Assembly: GCA_003013855.2 (NCBI GenBank)
Contig: PVNU02000127.1
Span: forward strand, 2,542,001 to 2,606,000
Source of the DNA: Liriodendron chinense
Lineage: Eukaryota; Streptophyta; Magnoliopsida; Magnoliales; Magnoliaceae
Direction of reading: 5' to 3'
DNA: 64,000 bases
A program made the position numbers and the translations under genes. Positions 55,024 to 64,000 of the stretch are shown here, one piece after another. The first letter of the stretch is position 1. Every line of letters begins with the position of its first letter. The notes under the pieces were generated by a model that ran no database searches, was not told the origin of the DNA, and saw only the letters and a program-made list of their open reading frames with translations.

Positions 55024-55540
55024 GGGAGCAGACTAGCTGTTACCCAGATTTAGTGGATGTTACCATAACCGTTTGGGGCCACCTTGATGTATTTGTTGTA
55101 TATCCACTCCGTTCATCTATCACTTTAGAAAGAGATCCCAAAGCTTAAGAAGATCCAAATCTCAGGTGGACCATACCACTAAACAAAGTGATTAATGACC
55201 ATTAAAAACTTTTTAGGGGCTACAAAAGTATTGGATCAAGATCGACGTTCTTTGTATTTTTTCTTCATCCAGGTATTTTTGACATTATCAACGGGTTGGA
55301 TGGAAACTAAACATTAAGTAAACCTTATGATGGGCCCTTTGGAATTTTTAATGGTGAGGAACTCAATCCCTACTATTTCCTTTGGTGCGGTCCACCTGAG
55401 ATTTGGATCTGCTTAATTGTTGAGAACACATCCTAAATGATATGGAGAAACTGATGGACGGCGTGGATATACAACATATAATCTAGGTGGGGCCCACGGT
55501 AAGGGACACCCACTAAGGTGGTGACACCTAATCCGCTCCC
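55024..55540. mobile_element. Foldback element FB1, clearest 9-bp target duplication
   Basis: 517 bp. Ends GGGAGCAGACTAGCTGTTACC and, read inward, GGGAGCGGATTAGGTGTCACC. Flanks TATTCTATC (55015-55023) and TCTTCTATC (55541-55549) match at 8 of 9. Confidence 0.75.
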
Positions 55541-55817
55541 TCTTCTATCACGTTCTGACAAGAGTATCTACGTTTTTCTACTGTGGAAGTTTTTTTTTTT
55601 TTTTTTTTTATACCGTTTCTTCTTTTATTCCACGAGAAAAATTGTGGTGAGACGAGTCTCCTCAAATGGGTTTTCTTCGCTATGCGTTGAGCTGCCGTGT
55701 GTTCGAGCCATGTGGGCCTACCCATCATGTGTGCATGGGATCCACATCGTTCACATGGTTCATCAACTCATATCTACCATACATGCAAAGAATCATGGTC
55801 ATCCAAAATTCTAAATT

Positions 55818-56277
55818 GGATTGCCTGTGGCACCCTGTCTCAGGGATATTCCATGGCATGACGTTACCCAAGCTCTGTGGGGCCCACTGTGATGTATGTG
55901 TTTTATCCACGCTGTCCATTCGTTTTTCCAGCTCATTCTAGGGTATGAGCCCAAAAATGATGCAGATTCAAAACTCAAGTGAACCATACCACATATAAAA
56001 AGTGGGAATCGAATGACCACCGGTGATGTTTTATGCACCATCCAACCTGTTCATCACGTCACGGATATCTGTATGAGGGGAAAACACAAATAAAAGCTTG
56101 ATCAAAAACTTTTGTGGGCATCAAGAAGTTTTCAACAGCAGCTATTTTCTGTGGTGTGGTCCATTTGAGATTTGAATGTCTATTATTTTTGGGCTCATGC
56201 CCTAAAATGAACTGGAAAAATGGATGGACAGAATGGATAAAACATCATGCCACAGACAATCCCCTTCCCCCTAATTC
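55818..56277. mobile_element. Foldback element FB1, type A
   Basis: GGATTGCCTGTGGCA and, from the right, GGATTGTCTGTGGCA ends. CTCTGTGGGGCCCACTGTGA left arm; the right arm is cut short at AAAACATCATGCC. Confidence 0.6.
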
Positions 56278-57060
56278 AGGTAGGACATACAGTGGGTAGC
56301 AATTTATAATTACTACGTCGAAAACAAACACATTCACTTTGGTATAGCCGAGTTGAGGTTTTTAATGCTTGAGTTTTGGATTTATCCCTTAATCCTGGCG
56401 GTTCACATAAGATGAATGGATTGGATGGTATTAAAAATATGGTAGACACTAAGAAGTTTCCACGATAGGTGTCACCCTCTGGAACCTACTTCATCATTCC
56501 CTTTGTTGAGACCCATCTAAGCAACAGATCAGGCCAAATTTTCGGAATCCAGGCATAACATGGCGGGGCCCACCAGAGGAACGGCGCAGATTCCACATAC
56601 ACACCACTGTGGTTCCCACAGAACACCATCTCAAGGTGCAATCAAGCGCATGTGAACAAACCCGTGATGAGAATATGTTATGCAGGCAGCGTACGTTCTT
56701 GGGTCTGTCTCTACAGTGGGCCCCATGCACCTTCGATTATCCATGGTCGGAAATCTTATTAATTGGACAAGTCCTGTCCGACCATCCAATCCATGGCTTG
56801 TAAATGAATGCATGAAATGGAATCAAACAATGGTCCACGTTCAACAGGCAAAAGTCTTGAAAGCGATGATAATCTCCTCTGATTCTTGGCGCCCCATCAG
56901 CCACATGAGAAAATCTCATGTGAAAACTTCCCGGGTGCTTCCTTTTTTGTACTTTTCAGAGGACTGCCGTTGGTTGAATGATTGTGACCCACCCGTATCT
57001 TGGGCGGATCTCCACACAACACAAATGGGTCCCACCATTCCTGCCATGGAATTGGCTGAA
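56278..57060. other. Intergenic, no gene supported
   Basis: Scattered GTGGGCCC words and several overlapping short frames on both strands; no domain recognised. The 131-residue frame at 56680-57075 looks random. Confidence 0.4.
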
Positions 57061-57224
57061 CATCATATACTGTAGTATATTCTCCCACCGGGCCTAGAAA
57101 ATCAAGTCTGCCCAAGGACCTGGGAGTTCAAAGCCTGACCCGTTTATGGTGTGAGTGTCCCTCTACCTTTGTCTAATATATCCTCTTGCGGAGTTCCACC
57201 CTACACCCCGCACATGTGGGGGAG
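57060..57224. repeat. Dispersed repeat beside the LTR
   Basis: GTATATTCTCCCACCGGGCC and TATGGTGTGAGTG match the left part of 20970-21105. It ends in CACATGTGGGGGAGTG, a purine-rich stretch right before the LTR. Confidence 0.4.
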
Positions 57225-57807
57225 TGTTGTTATGGGTAGATTTGAGCTAAACTTATAGGTCAGGTCGCTCTCAATGGCTAGAAACATAACTCCTATGAGG
57301 CAACCTAAGATACCCTTTGAGGCTAGCCAAAGACCCATGTTGACCTGAATGAGAGGTCGGCATTCATAAGTCGACAACAGTATAGCAGCAACTTGGACCA
57401 ACCTGCTCATAGAGTGCTGTAAAGCAAATATACTAGCGAGGATCAAGGGATAAGGCCCTAAGAAGTCAGCGTCGGGAAAATAAGGGCATAATCCTCGGAC
57501 CTCTGAAGATCACACCCACAACGGATATTCTGACTACAATCACGAGATCCTCAACTCTCTAAATGACTTATAAATAGGGATCAATCTCCGCCAATAAGAG
57601 GTAGCCAATTCTTTCTCTCTCAGACCTCTCCCATGAGATCTAGAAGCTAACTTAAGTATTGGAGGGCTAACAGTTGGATCCTAACCACCCTTTTTCCTCT
57701 CTATTTGGCAGGACCAAGGGCGGAAAGATTTTTATTCTTTCACCATCACAGCTCATTCCGAAAGATCATTGAAGACATTATCTGTTAACCAGTTTCTAGC
57801 ATGAACA
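57225..57807 (+). mobile_element. 5' LTR of a Ty3-type retrotransposon
   Basis: Begins at TGTTATGGGTAG (TG at 57225 or 57228), has a promoter-like CTTATAAATAGGG at about 57568, and ends in CA at 57806-57807, three bases before the primer binding site. LTR length of about 580 bp. Confidence 0.65.
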
Positions 57808-57810
57808 AAT

Positions 57811-57828
57811 TGGCGCCGTCTATGGAAA
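57811..57828 (+). promoter_or_regulatory. Retrotransposon primer binding site
   Basis: TGGCGCCGTCTATGGAAA: the first nine bases equal the common plant Ty3 primer site that pairs with the 3' end of an Asp-type tRNA; the remainder is diverged. Confidence 0.65.
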
Positions 57829-57890
57829 ACGAAGATGAGTCGTGTTCTCGCTTTACCTTCTTCAACGATTCCCTCTGATCCTTCGTTTCG

Positions 57891-58157
57891 ATGGCTAGTG
57901 GAGGACGACGAAATAAGGGAAAGGCTCCTATGAGGGTCGGACTGTCACAACCTGTCCAAGCTGAAGAGAAATACGTCCTTGAAACCCTTCTTTCTCAATC
58001 CAACTCTTCCTGCCACTCTTTTCAAGACAACAGATCTCAACGGAATGGGGCCAGAATTTTGGCCCTTGAAGATCAACTCGGAGGAGTTAACAATCAGCTC
58101 GAGGGAGTAACATGGCAACTCGACGAGATGAAAGCCCTTATAGAGAAAGTGGTATAA
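57891..58157 (+). pseudogene. Truncated gag start of the Ty3-type element
   Basis: An 88-residue frame follows the primer site at a normal distance. It starts MASGGRRNKGKAP (basic) and has a coiled-coil-like stretch (LALEDQLGGVNNQLEGVTWQ), as in the N-terminal part of some plant Ty3 gags. It stops at TAA and no capsid, protease, RT or integrase follows before a hAT MITE begins at 58284, so the element is a fragment. Confidence 0.55.
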
Positions 58158-58283
58158 TTTCACAATCTCCAAGCCTCTAAAGTATTTCAATGATAACATA
58201 TATGGAGGCACGAATCTAAGCCATTGCTGAATACATATGATCAGTTTGGTTGTCCATACAGAATAAATCTAAATCACTAGCAT

Positions 58284-58783
58284 TAGAATTGGGCACGGGT
58301 TAAGTCAAATCGGTTTACTCGACTCATCCGAACCGTTAGACTTAACTCGAACCAATTCGACAAGAACAACGAATCCGAATCGAATATTCTGAATAGGATC
58401 TGAATCCAGATTGAGTTAAGTTCATATTCCACCTTAATTAAATCGACTCGACTCGAAATCCAATCCGAACCGGGTTTATGTATAATTTAAAAAAAAAAAC
58501 CTAATTTTTTAAAAAAAATTAGATTTTTTTGCCATTTTTCAGATTTTTTTTTTTTTGAATTAATTTACAAACTCAATCTGACTCGGTTATTACTCGATCC
58601 AACTCAATCCCTATGACTGGGTCGGACTCGGATAAGATCAGACCTGGCTGACTCGATTCGAATTAGTTTAGGGCTGGCTGACTCGGTACCGAATCCAATC
58701 CGACTCGGTTTAGGCCTTGTCCTTAGCCGGATCGAACCGAGACAGCCCAAACTCGATCTGACTCGACTCGATGCCTACCTTTA
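58284..58783. mobile_element. hAT-type MITE, 500 bp
   Basis: Ends TAGAATTGGGCACGGG and ATGCCTACCTTTA, flanked by a perfect 8-bp duplication ACTAGCAT (58276-58283, 58784-58791). Arms rich in GACTCGACTCG / CGAGTC words. Confidence 0.75.
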
Positions 58784-58980
58784 ACTAGCATGTAGGATCT
58801 CTGGATGGGCCATGTTGGCAAAAATATATCCGCTTTGATGGTTCAGTGGAGTTCCAATCAAACCTAATAAGAGCAATGACTTCTTTGAAAAAAAGGGTAA
58901 TGACTTCTCTCATCGTTGGAACTCCCTTCCATGGAAGTGGGCCTTATATATTCAAACGAGCCGCTAATGGACTTTTGCTT

Positions 58981-59782
58981 AGGGCATAGATTGGGTAATA
59001 CCCCTATCTACCAGTACTAGGACCTAATTAGAGACCGATGGCTGTGTCAGGAGCTCTATGGGGCCTACTGTGATGTGTATGTTTTATCCACTCCGTTCAT
59101 CCATTTTGAAGGATCATTTTATGGCATAAGCACGAAAATGAGGCAGGTTAAAGGCCCAAGTGGACCATACCACAAGAAGAAGTGGGGATTGAGGGACTCA
59201 ATTATGTACTAACCCCACCAAGACGCTGAGGAGACGGACGGGGTGTGTGCATGGCACCTCGTTATTGGTGGAGAGCAGTGGGGCTCACATCGGTGTCAGC
59301 CCCACTGCTCTCCACCAATGACGAGGTGCCATGCACCCTGTCTGTCTTCTCATCATCCTGGTGGGATAGTACCTAATCCGAGTACCGTTTGAAAACTTCT
59401 TCAGGCCCACTGTGATAATTTTTTTGCCATCAAAGCTATTCATAAGGTCACATAGACATGTATGAAGGAAAACATAAATATCAGCCATCAAACCTGTTCA
59501 TAAGGTCATATAGACATGTACGCAGGGAAAACATAAATATCAGCTTGATCCAAAACGTCTGTGGCCCCAAGAAGTTTTCAATGGTAGGAGTTCAGTCTCC
59601 ACGGATGTTTATGATGTGGTCCACTTGATCCTTCGGTCTGCCTAATTTTTTGGGCTCATGCCATAAAATGATATGTCAAAATAGATGGAAGGCATGGATA
59701 AAACATATACATCACGGTGGGCCCCACAGAGCCCCTGGCATGACCGTGGTCTCTAGCTAGGGGGTAGTACCCAATCCGCACC
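58981..59782. mobile_element. FB1 copy carrying a hairpin MITE
   Basis: Ends AGGGCATAGATTGGGTAATA and, read inward, GGTGCGGATTGGGTACTACC. Flanks CTTTTGCTT and TTTTTGCTC match at 7 of 9. The centre is interrupted between GGGATTGA and TTTGAAAACTTCTT by the hairpin element at 59193-59386. Confidence 0.65.
59193..59386. mobile_element. Near-perfect hairpin MITE, 194 bp
   Basis: The whole element is one inverted repeat: outer arms (CCCCACCAAGACGCTGAGG against CCCACCAGGATGATGAG, mismatched every few bases) and an inner 37-bp stem (59249-59285 against 59298-59334) with a single mismatch that is G:U in RNA. The loop is about 12 nt. Confidence 0.8.
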
Positions 59783-59956
59783 TTTTTGCTCGTGGAATGT
59801 GATTGGGTTTTGATTGCAGGCAGGCCCCACATCACAGCTTTCACGTGGCCAGATGGCACAGATGTGATTGATTTGGGCCATTCATTACCTCAGCGCTCAC
59901 CATAAACTTACAAGTGTACCAAAAATGAAAAAATCGTAGTACTCCATGTACATTAA

Positions 59957-60242
59957 GGGTTTGGATCGTAAGTTACTTATGCCATAAATAGCTTATCTTA
60001 GTTTTTACTTATTAAGAAAATAAGTATGTTTGGTAAACAACATACTTATCAGCCTTTCCTCTCTTTCATCTCTCTAGAAAAGTTAAAAGCTAAAACAAAT
60101 TTAGCTAAAGTGATTATGTACTTTTTTAGTAAAAAAATTACTTATCACTAATCATAAATCAAACTTACATATCTGAAAAAAGTTACTTATCTACTGTTGC
60201 AAGTAGAAAAAGTAACTTATTTGGTGGTATCTAAACGGGCCC
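59957..60242. mobile_element. Tourist-like MITE, complete copy
   Basis: 286 bp. Ends GGGTTTGGATCGTAAGTTAC and GGTGGTATCTAAACGGGCCC, flanked by TAA on both sides. It serves as the model for the split copies at 23236 and 52347. Confidence 0.7.
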
Positions 60243-60691
60243 TAAGTTTCAACGGCTGTAATTCTAACCATCTATTTTTCAAATAGCAGTGTCCATCTGC
60301 ATTATTACCGGACTGATATTTTTTTTGGTACAGAGCATATTTCTAGTGTTCACCGACTGATGAATGGTCCAGATCCCTCTGTAATTTCGATCACCCAAGC
60401 AGTGAGACGCCATCCAGATGAACGGATCTGATCGCCAAGTGTAGTCTTCACATGTGGTGGAGATACTATTCACCCGTCTGGTCACCGCATTCCATTTTCA
60501 GTTGAAAATGATGGCGTTTTAACAAGATAGATATGTTCCTATTGAACATTTTATGTTTATTTTCCATATAAAATGGTTTTATTTTCCGCTGATGTGTTAT
60601 TTTCGGCAGAACAGTGGAGCCCTTGAAAAAAATCTCCAACTCCGTGATTCTCACCAACTGCAAAATTTCACGTGCAAGGTTGTAGGGAAAC
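60243..60691. other. Intergenic, no gene seen
   Basis: Short frames only. Confidence 0.4.
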
Positions 60692-61207
60692 GGACGGGAT
60701 TTCTTTTTAAAGCCTAGTGCAGTAATTTCCTGCACTGGGAACCTAGGAGGAGCCCACTGTGATGTTTGTGAGAAATTCACCCAGTCCATCCATTTTGTGA
60801 TCTCATTTTAGTACATTAGAACAAAAATGAGCTCGATCCAAGACTCAAGTAGGCAGAAAATGTGAGGATTGAACATTCAAAGTTGAAATATTCGTGGGGC
60901 CACAAAAGTTTTGAATCAGGCTAATATTTATGCTTTCAGTTCATCCCGGTAGTAATGACGTTATAAACAGTATTGATGGCATATAAACATGACTGTGGAC
61001 CTAGGGAAGTTTCAACGGTAAGATTTTCCCTACCCACCTTTTCCTTTAGTGCAGCCCACTTGAGTCTTGGATCCATCTCGATTTTGGTATATTATCCTAA
61101 AATGATCTAAAAAAATGAATAAAAAAAGGGTGGATTTCTCACAAACATCAGTCTCCTAGGTTCCCAGCGCAGGAACTCGGCAAGGCTTTCACATTAAATC
61201 CGCGTCC
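60692..61207. mobile_element. Foldback element FB1, type B
   Basis: Ends GGACGGGATTTCTTTTTAAA and, from the right, GGACGCGGATTTAATGTGAA. Subterminal TGGGAACCTAGGAG on both arms, then ATGTTTGTGAGAAATTCACC. Target duplication not clear. Confidence 0.65.
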
Positions 61208-61403
61208 GAGAACGTCGCTTTGCTCCAAAACATGAGCTGACGCATTGTAGTTGTAGAATTGGGGAGGACCTGATGTCATCTATTTTCAGACGTTTGCATT
61301 CATGCAGGAAGCCAGCAAATGAACATAAATGTATCGTGATCTGAGGTCGATAGAATACATACATCGGATGTACTGCAATATGATACATCTGCATTTATGC
61401 ATC

Positions 61404-61490
61404 CGTTCATCTTTCAATGTTCCAAACCGTTCACGTGATGATTCATCCGGTCATCTTTCAACGTTCCAAACCGTTCACGTGATGATTCCT
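61404..61490 (+). repeat. 43-bp tandem duplication
   Basis: TCATCTTTCAAYGTTCCAAA through CGTGATGATTC occurs twice. Confidence 0.85.
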
Positions 61491-61509
61491 GTTTTGCATA
61501 GTAGATAGA

Positions 61510-61996
61510 GGACGCGGATTGCCTACGGGAAGTTAGGTGGGGCCCACCTTAATGTTTATGAGAAATCCACCCCAGCCATTCGTTTCTCCATATAATATTG
61601 GGACATTGGCCAAAAAATCAGGCAGATCCAAAACTCAAGAGGGCCCCACAACAGGAAACAGTGAGGATAGAACGTCCATAGTTGAAACATTCGTGGGGCC
61701 ATGAAAGTTTTGGAATTTTTTTGTGTTTTCAGTTCATCCTAGTATAGGTGTGATCTTGTGAATAGTATGGATGGAATATAAACATCACAGTAGACCTGGG
61801 GAAGGTTTTAACGGTAGGCATTTCCCTTTCGGATTTATCCGGTCGTGCAGCCAACTTGAGTTTTGGATCTGCCTCAGTTTTTGGGCCCATGTGATCTGGA
61901 AAGATGGATGGACTGGGTGGATTTCTCACAAACATCAGGGTGGGCCCCTTCTGTCTCCCGAAGTTCCCGTAACAGCTGCAGAGTCAATCCGTGTCC
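61510..61996. mobile_element. Foldback element FB1, type B, with 9-bp duplication
   Basis: Ends GGACGCGGATTGCC and, inward from the right, GGACACGGATTGAC. Flanks GTAGATAGA (61501-61509) and GTAGATGGA (61997-62005) match at 8 of 9. Arms carry GGGGCCCACCTTAATG and TCACAAACATCAGGGTGGG. Confidence 0.75.
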
Positions 61997-62005
61997 GTAG
62001 ATGGA

Positions 62006-62287
62006 TTAGGTGAGACCCCGGCCTCACTCAAGAGTCAAGACCGAGTGGCCCTTACCGTGGGGCCCACCTTGATGCATGTATTATGTATCCACACCATCCA
62101 TCCGTTTCTTCAGATCATTTTAGGGCATTATCCAAAAACTAAAGGAGATTCAATTGTCAGGTGGACCATACCATAAGAAAAATTGATGATTGACTGTTTT
62201 ACCATTAAAAACTTCTTAGGGCACACCTTAATGCATCCGTAGTGTTATTTACCATCAAATCTGTTGATAAGGTAACACAAGCCAAGG

Positions 62288-62338
<51 letters not shown>

Positions 62339-62530
62339 CTGATTCAAAATTTTTGATTTCCTAGGGCATGGTCCACCTGATAATATGATCTGTTTCATTT
62401 TTAGGATAATGTCACAAAGTAATCTGGAAAAAAAAAAATGGACAGCGTGAATACATGATACATGCATCAAGGTGGTCCAGGCTGCACCATCATGGTTGAG
62501 GTCGGAACCTCACCTACTCAGCTCTCAGAT
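62006..62530. mobile_element. Foldback element FB1 with central (TA)n
   Basis: GATTAGGTGAGACCCCGGCC and, inverse, GAGTAGGTGAGGTTCCGACC ends; GGGGCCCACCTTGATGCATG left arm; (TA)n replaces part of the centre; ATACATGCATCAAGGTGG right arm. Confidence 0.6.
62291..62337. repeat. (TA)n microsatellite
   Basis: About 23 TA units in the centre of the FB1 copy. Confidence 0.95.
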
Positions 62531-62559
62531 TGCCGACTTTGTTGGTGTGTTGACATCAC

Positions 62560-62700
62560 GAAGATCTGTAGGCCCCACCATGATGTATGTGTTATATCTA
62601 CACCATCCAGCCATTTTGCAAGATAGGCCCAAAAATGAGACGGATCCAAAGATCGAGTGGACCAAGTAGGGGGGACTATCTTCCATTGATTTAGATGGTG
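62560..62700. mobile_element. FB1 left-half fragment
   Basis: GTAGGCCCCACCATGATGTA through GGATCCAAAGATCGAGTGGA; breaks off before the centre. Confidence 0.55.
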
Positions 62701-63469
62701 TAAGCCACCTAAAAGAGTGGACCACCCTGGTTGCCGGCCTAGGCAATGTGGTGCAGCCTACCTTTTGCATTGCTGGGATGTTTTAAACACTTGCCACGTT
62801 GGCAGGAAAGAATGCGTTTTGTGTGAAAATTGACTACTACAGGCGGGCAGAAATGCATTGTATACATGGCACATGAGCATCTCAATCCGAAAGGTCCAAG
62901 TTGTTGCCCCACTGTAGGTCATAATTCAATAGAAATTAAATTCAGTATACTGATATCCATTGATCAGAGGTTAGTTATCCAATCAAATTGATCATGGCCC
63001 ATAGCTCATTTAAATTGGATCCCACTACTTGGATGGTTTAGATTCGGTCTACATGGCACATGCTATTGATCATGTCAACAATCAATTGCATGAGTTTGGC
63101 TTATCATGCTCCGCCAGCATACTGCAAATCTTATTTTATGGACCTAGGTAGGTACGATGCATACACCACAAGAAACAGTGGGATGGAGACGACCACCGTT
63201 GAAACTTTCCAAGGCCCATTCTGACATGTATACTCAATTAGAGGTGGGTAACGATGTGATTCGAGTCAAGCATGGAGTAGATCAGATCATTCATATGCTT
63301 GAGTGGGTGTGTTCAAACAATGTTTGAACAAATATTTGTACACAGTTCAGACAATTGTTACGAGTTCGGATAAGTTTGAACAATTTTACTTTTTTCGCTT
63401 CTAAATATTTTTTTATTACTAAATAATGAATACCAAATTATATATCACAAGATTTAAAGTTTTTAACTG
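62701..63469. other. Intergenic, no gene seen
   Basis: Contains an FB1 scrap at 63165-63235 and, from about 63240, the start of a hAT-like MITE (TAGAGGTGGGTAACGA) whose other end was not found. Confidence 0.4.
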
Positions 63470-63597
63470 ATAAAAAATGAGGCAGATGCAAAGCTCAAGT
63501 GGACTACACCACAAGAAGCAATGAAGAGATTGATGTCCACCATTGAAACCTTCTTAGGGCCCACAATCATGTTTATTTGTTGTCCAACCTTCTCTCT

Positions 63598-63664
<67 letters not shown>

Positions 63665-64000
63665 GAGTCGAATGAGCGAGTTGAGTCAAGTCATGTTTGA
63701 ATTCGAGTTGAATGAACAAGTCGAGTCGAGTCGAGTCGAACATTGCTGTGGTTGTGGTTGAAACTAATTCAATTTTTTCTCCGAATAAACCCTGTGTGAC
63801 TTTCCGTTGAAACAGAGTTTTACCTAGTCAATCTAAACTATCAAACTCGGTTCTGTCCAATTCTATACTCAATCCAACCCATTCATAAGCTTATACCCAC
63901 ATGGATGAAGGGAAAACACAAATATAACCCGGATCTAAAATTCCTTCAGCCCTCAAGAAGGTTTCAGTAGTAGGCATTCAATCCCAACTTTTTTCCCTGG
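63470..64000. mobile_element. FB1 copy interrupted and cut by the window edge
   Basis: Left half (63470-63600: GAGGCAGATGCAAAGCTCAA ... TTATTTGTTGTCCAACC) resumes at about 63875 (CAACCCATTCATAAGC ... TTCAATCCCAAC). The gap holds (TA)n and CGAGTCGAGTCG-rich hAT-like sequence. Confidence 0.55.
63601..63660. repeat. (TA)n microsatellite
   Basis: 30 TA units. Confidence 0.95.

Noticed and set aside
56680..57075. 131-residue frame as a gene
   Set aside because: Overlaps several equally long frames on both strands, no conserved motif, biased toward repeat words.
57891..58157. 88-residue frame as a host gene
   Set aside because: It lies directly after an LTR and primer binding site, so it is the start of a retrotransposon gag.

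Overview
This is nuclear DNA from a flowering plant. It carries two intron-containing plant genes, a RABA-type Rab GTPase and a LOB-domain transcription factor, in an AT-rich and heavily transposon-filled background with no sign of operons. The dominant repeat is a foldback family whose arms read like GGGCCCACCATGATGTATG and GTCCATCCATTTTT. I associate it with magnoliid (early-diverging, woody) angiosperms, but this is a recollection, not a database result; the species is not determined.

Layout. 1-2.7 kb: downstream flank of the Rab gene, one possible orphan exon (1191-1287) and simple repeats. 2.69-17.93 kb: RABA1f-like gene on the minus strand, two exons split by a 14,586-bp intron. That intron holds diverged tandem repeats, a decayed Ty3-type gag, two LINE 3' ends, a TRIM retroelement, a Mutator-like MITE, Tourist-like MITEs and recent tandem duplications. 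18.3-31.4 kb: intergenic, with foldback elements, hAT-type MITEs, SINEs and microsatellites. 31.45-32.9 kb: LOB-domain gene on the plus strand (TATA box, long leader carrying a SINE, two coding exons). 33-64 kb: no gene that I can support; dense nested MITEs and foldback elements, hAT-type elements with 8-bp target duplications, SINEs, (TA)n tracts and a Ty3 LTR with primer binding site and gag start.

How it fits together. The Rab protein is a complete prenylated small GTPase expected to work in trans-Golgi/recycling-endosome traffic; the LBD protein is a nuclear DNA-binding regulator. They are not functionally linked beyond sharing the locus. The most unusual material is the repeat biology. 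At least five foldback copies have imperfect target duplications of 9-11 bp, pointing to Mutator-like mobilisation. Insertions are stacked in orders that can be read, elements lie next to both promoters, and a 21-bp coding minisatellite extends a leucine zipper in the LBD protein. All boundaries were read by eye; no alignments or searches were run.
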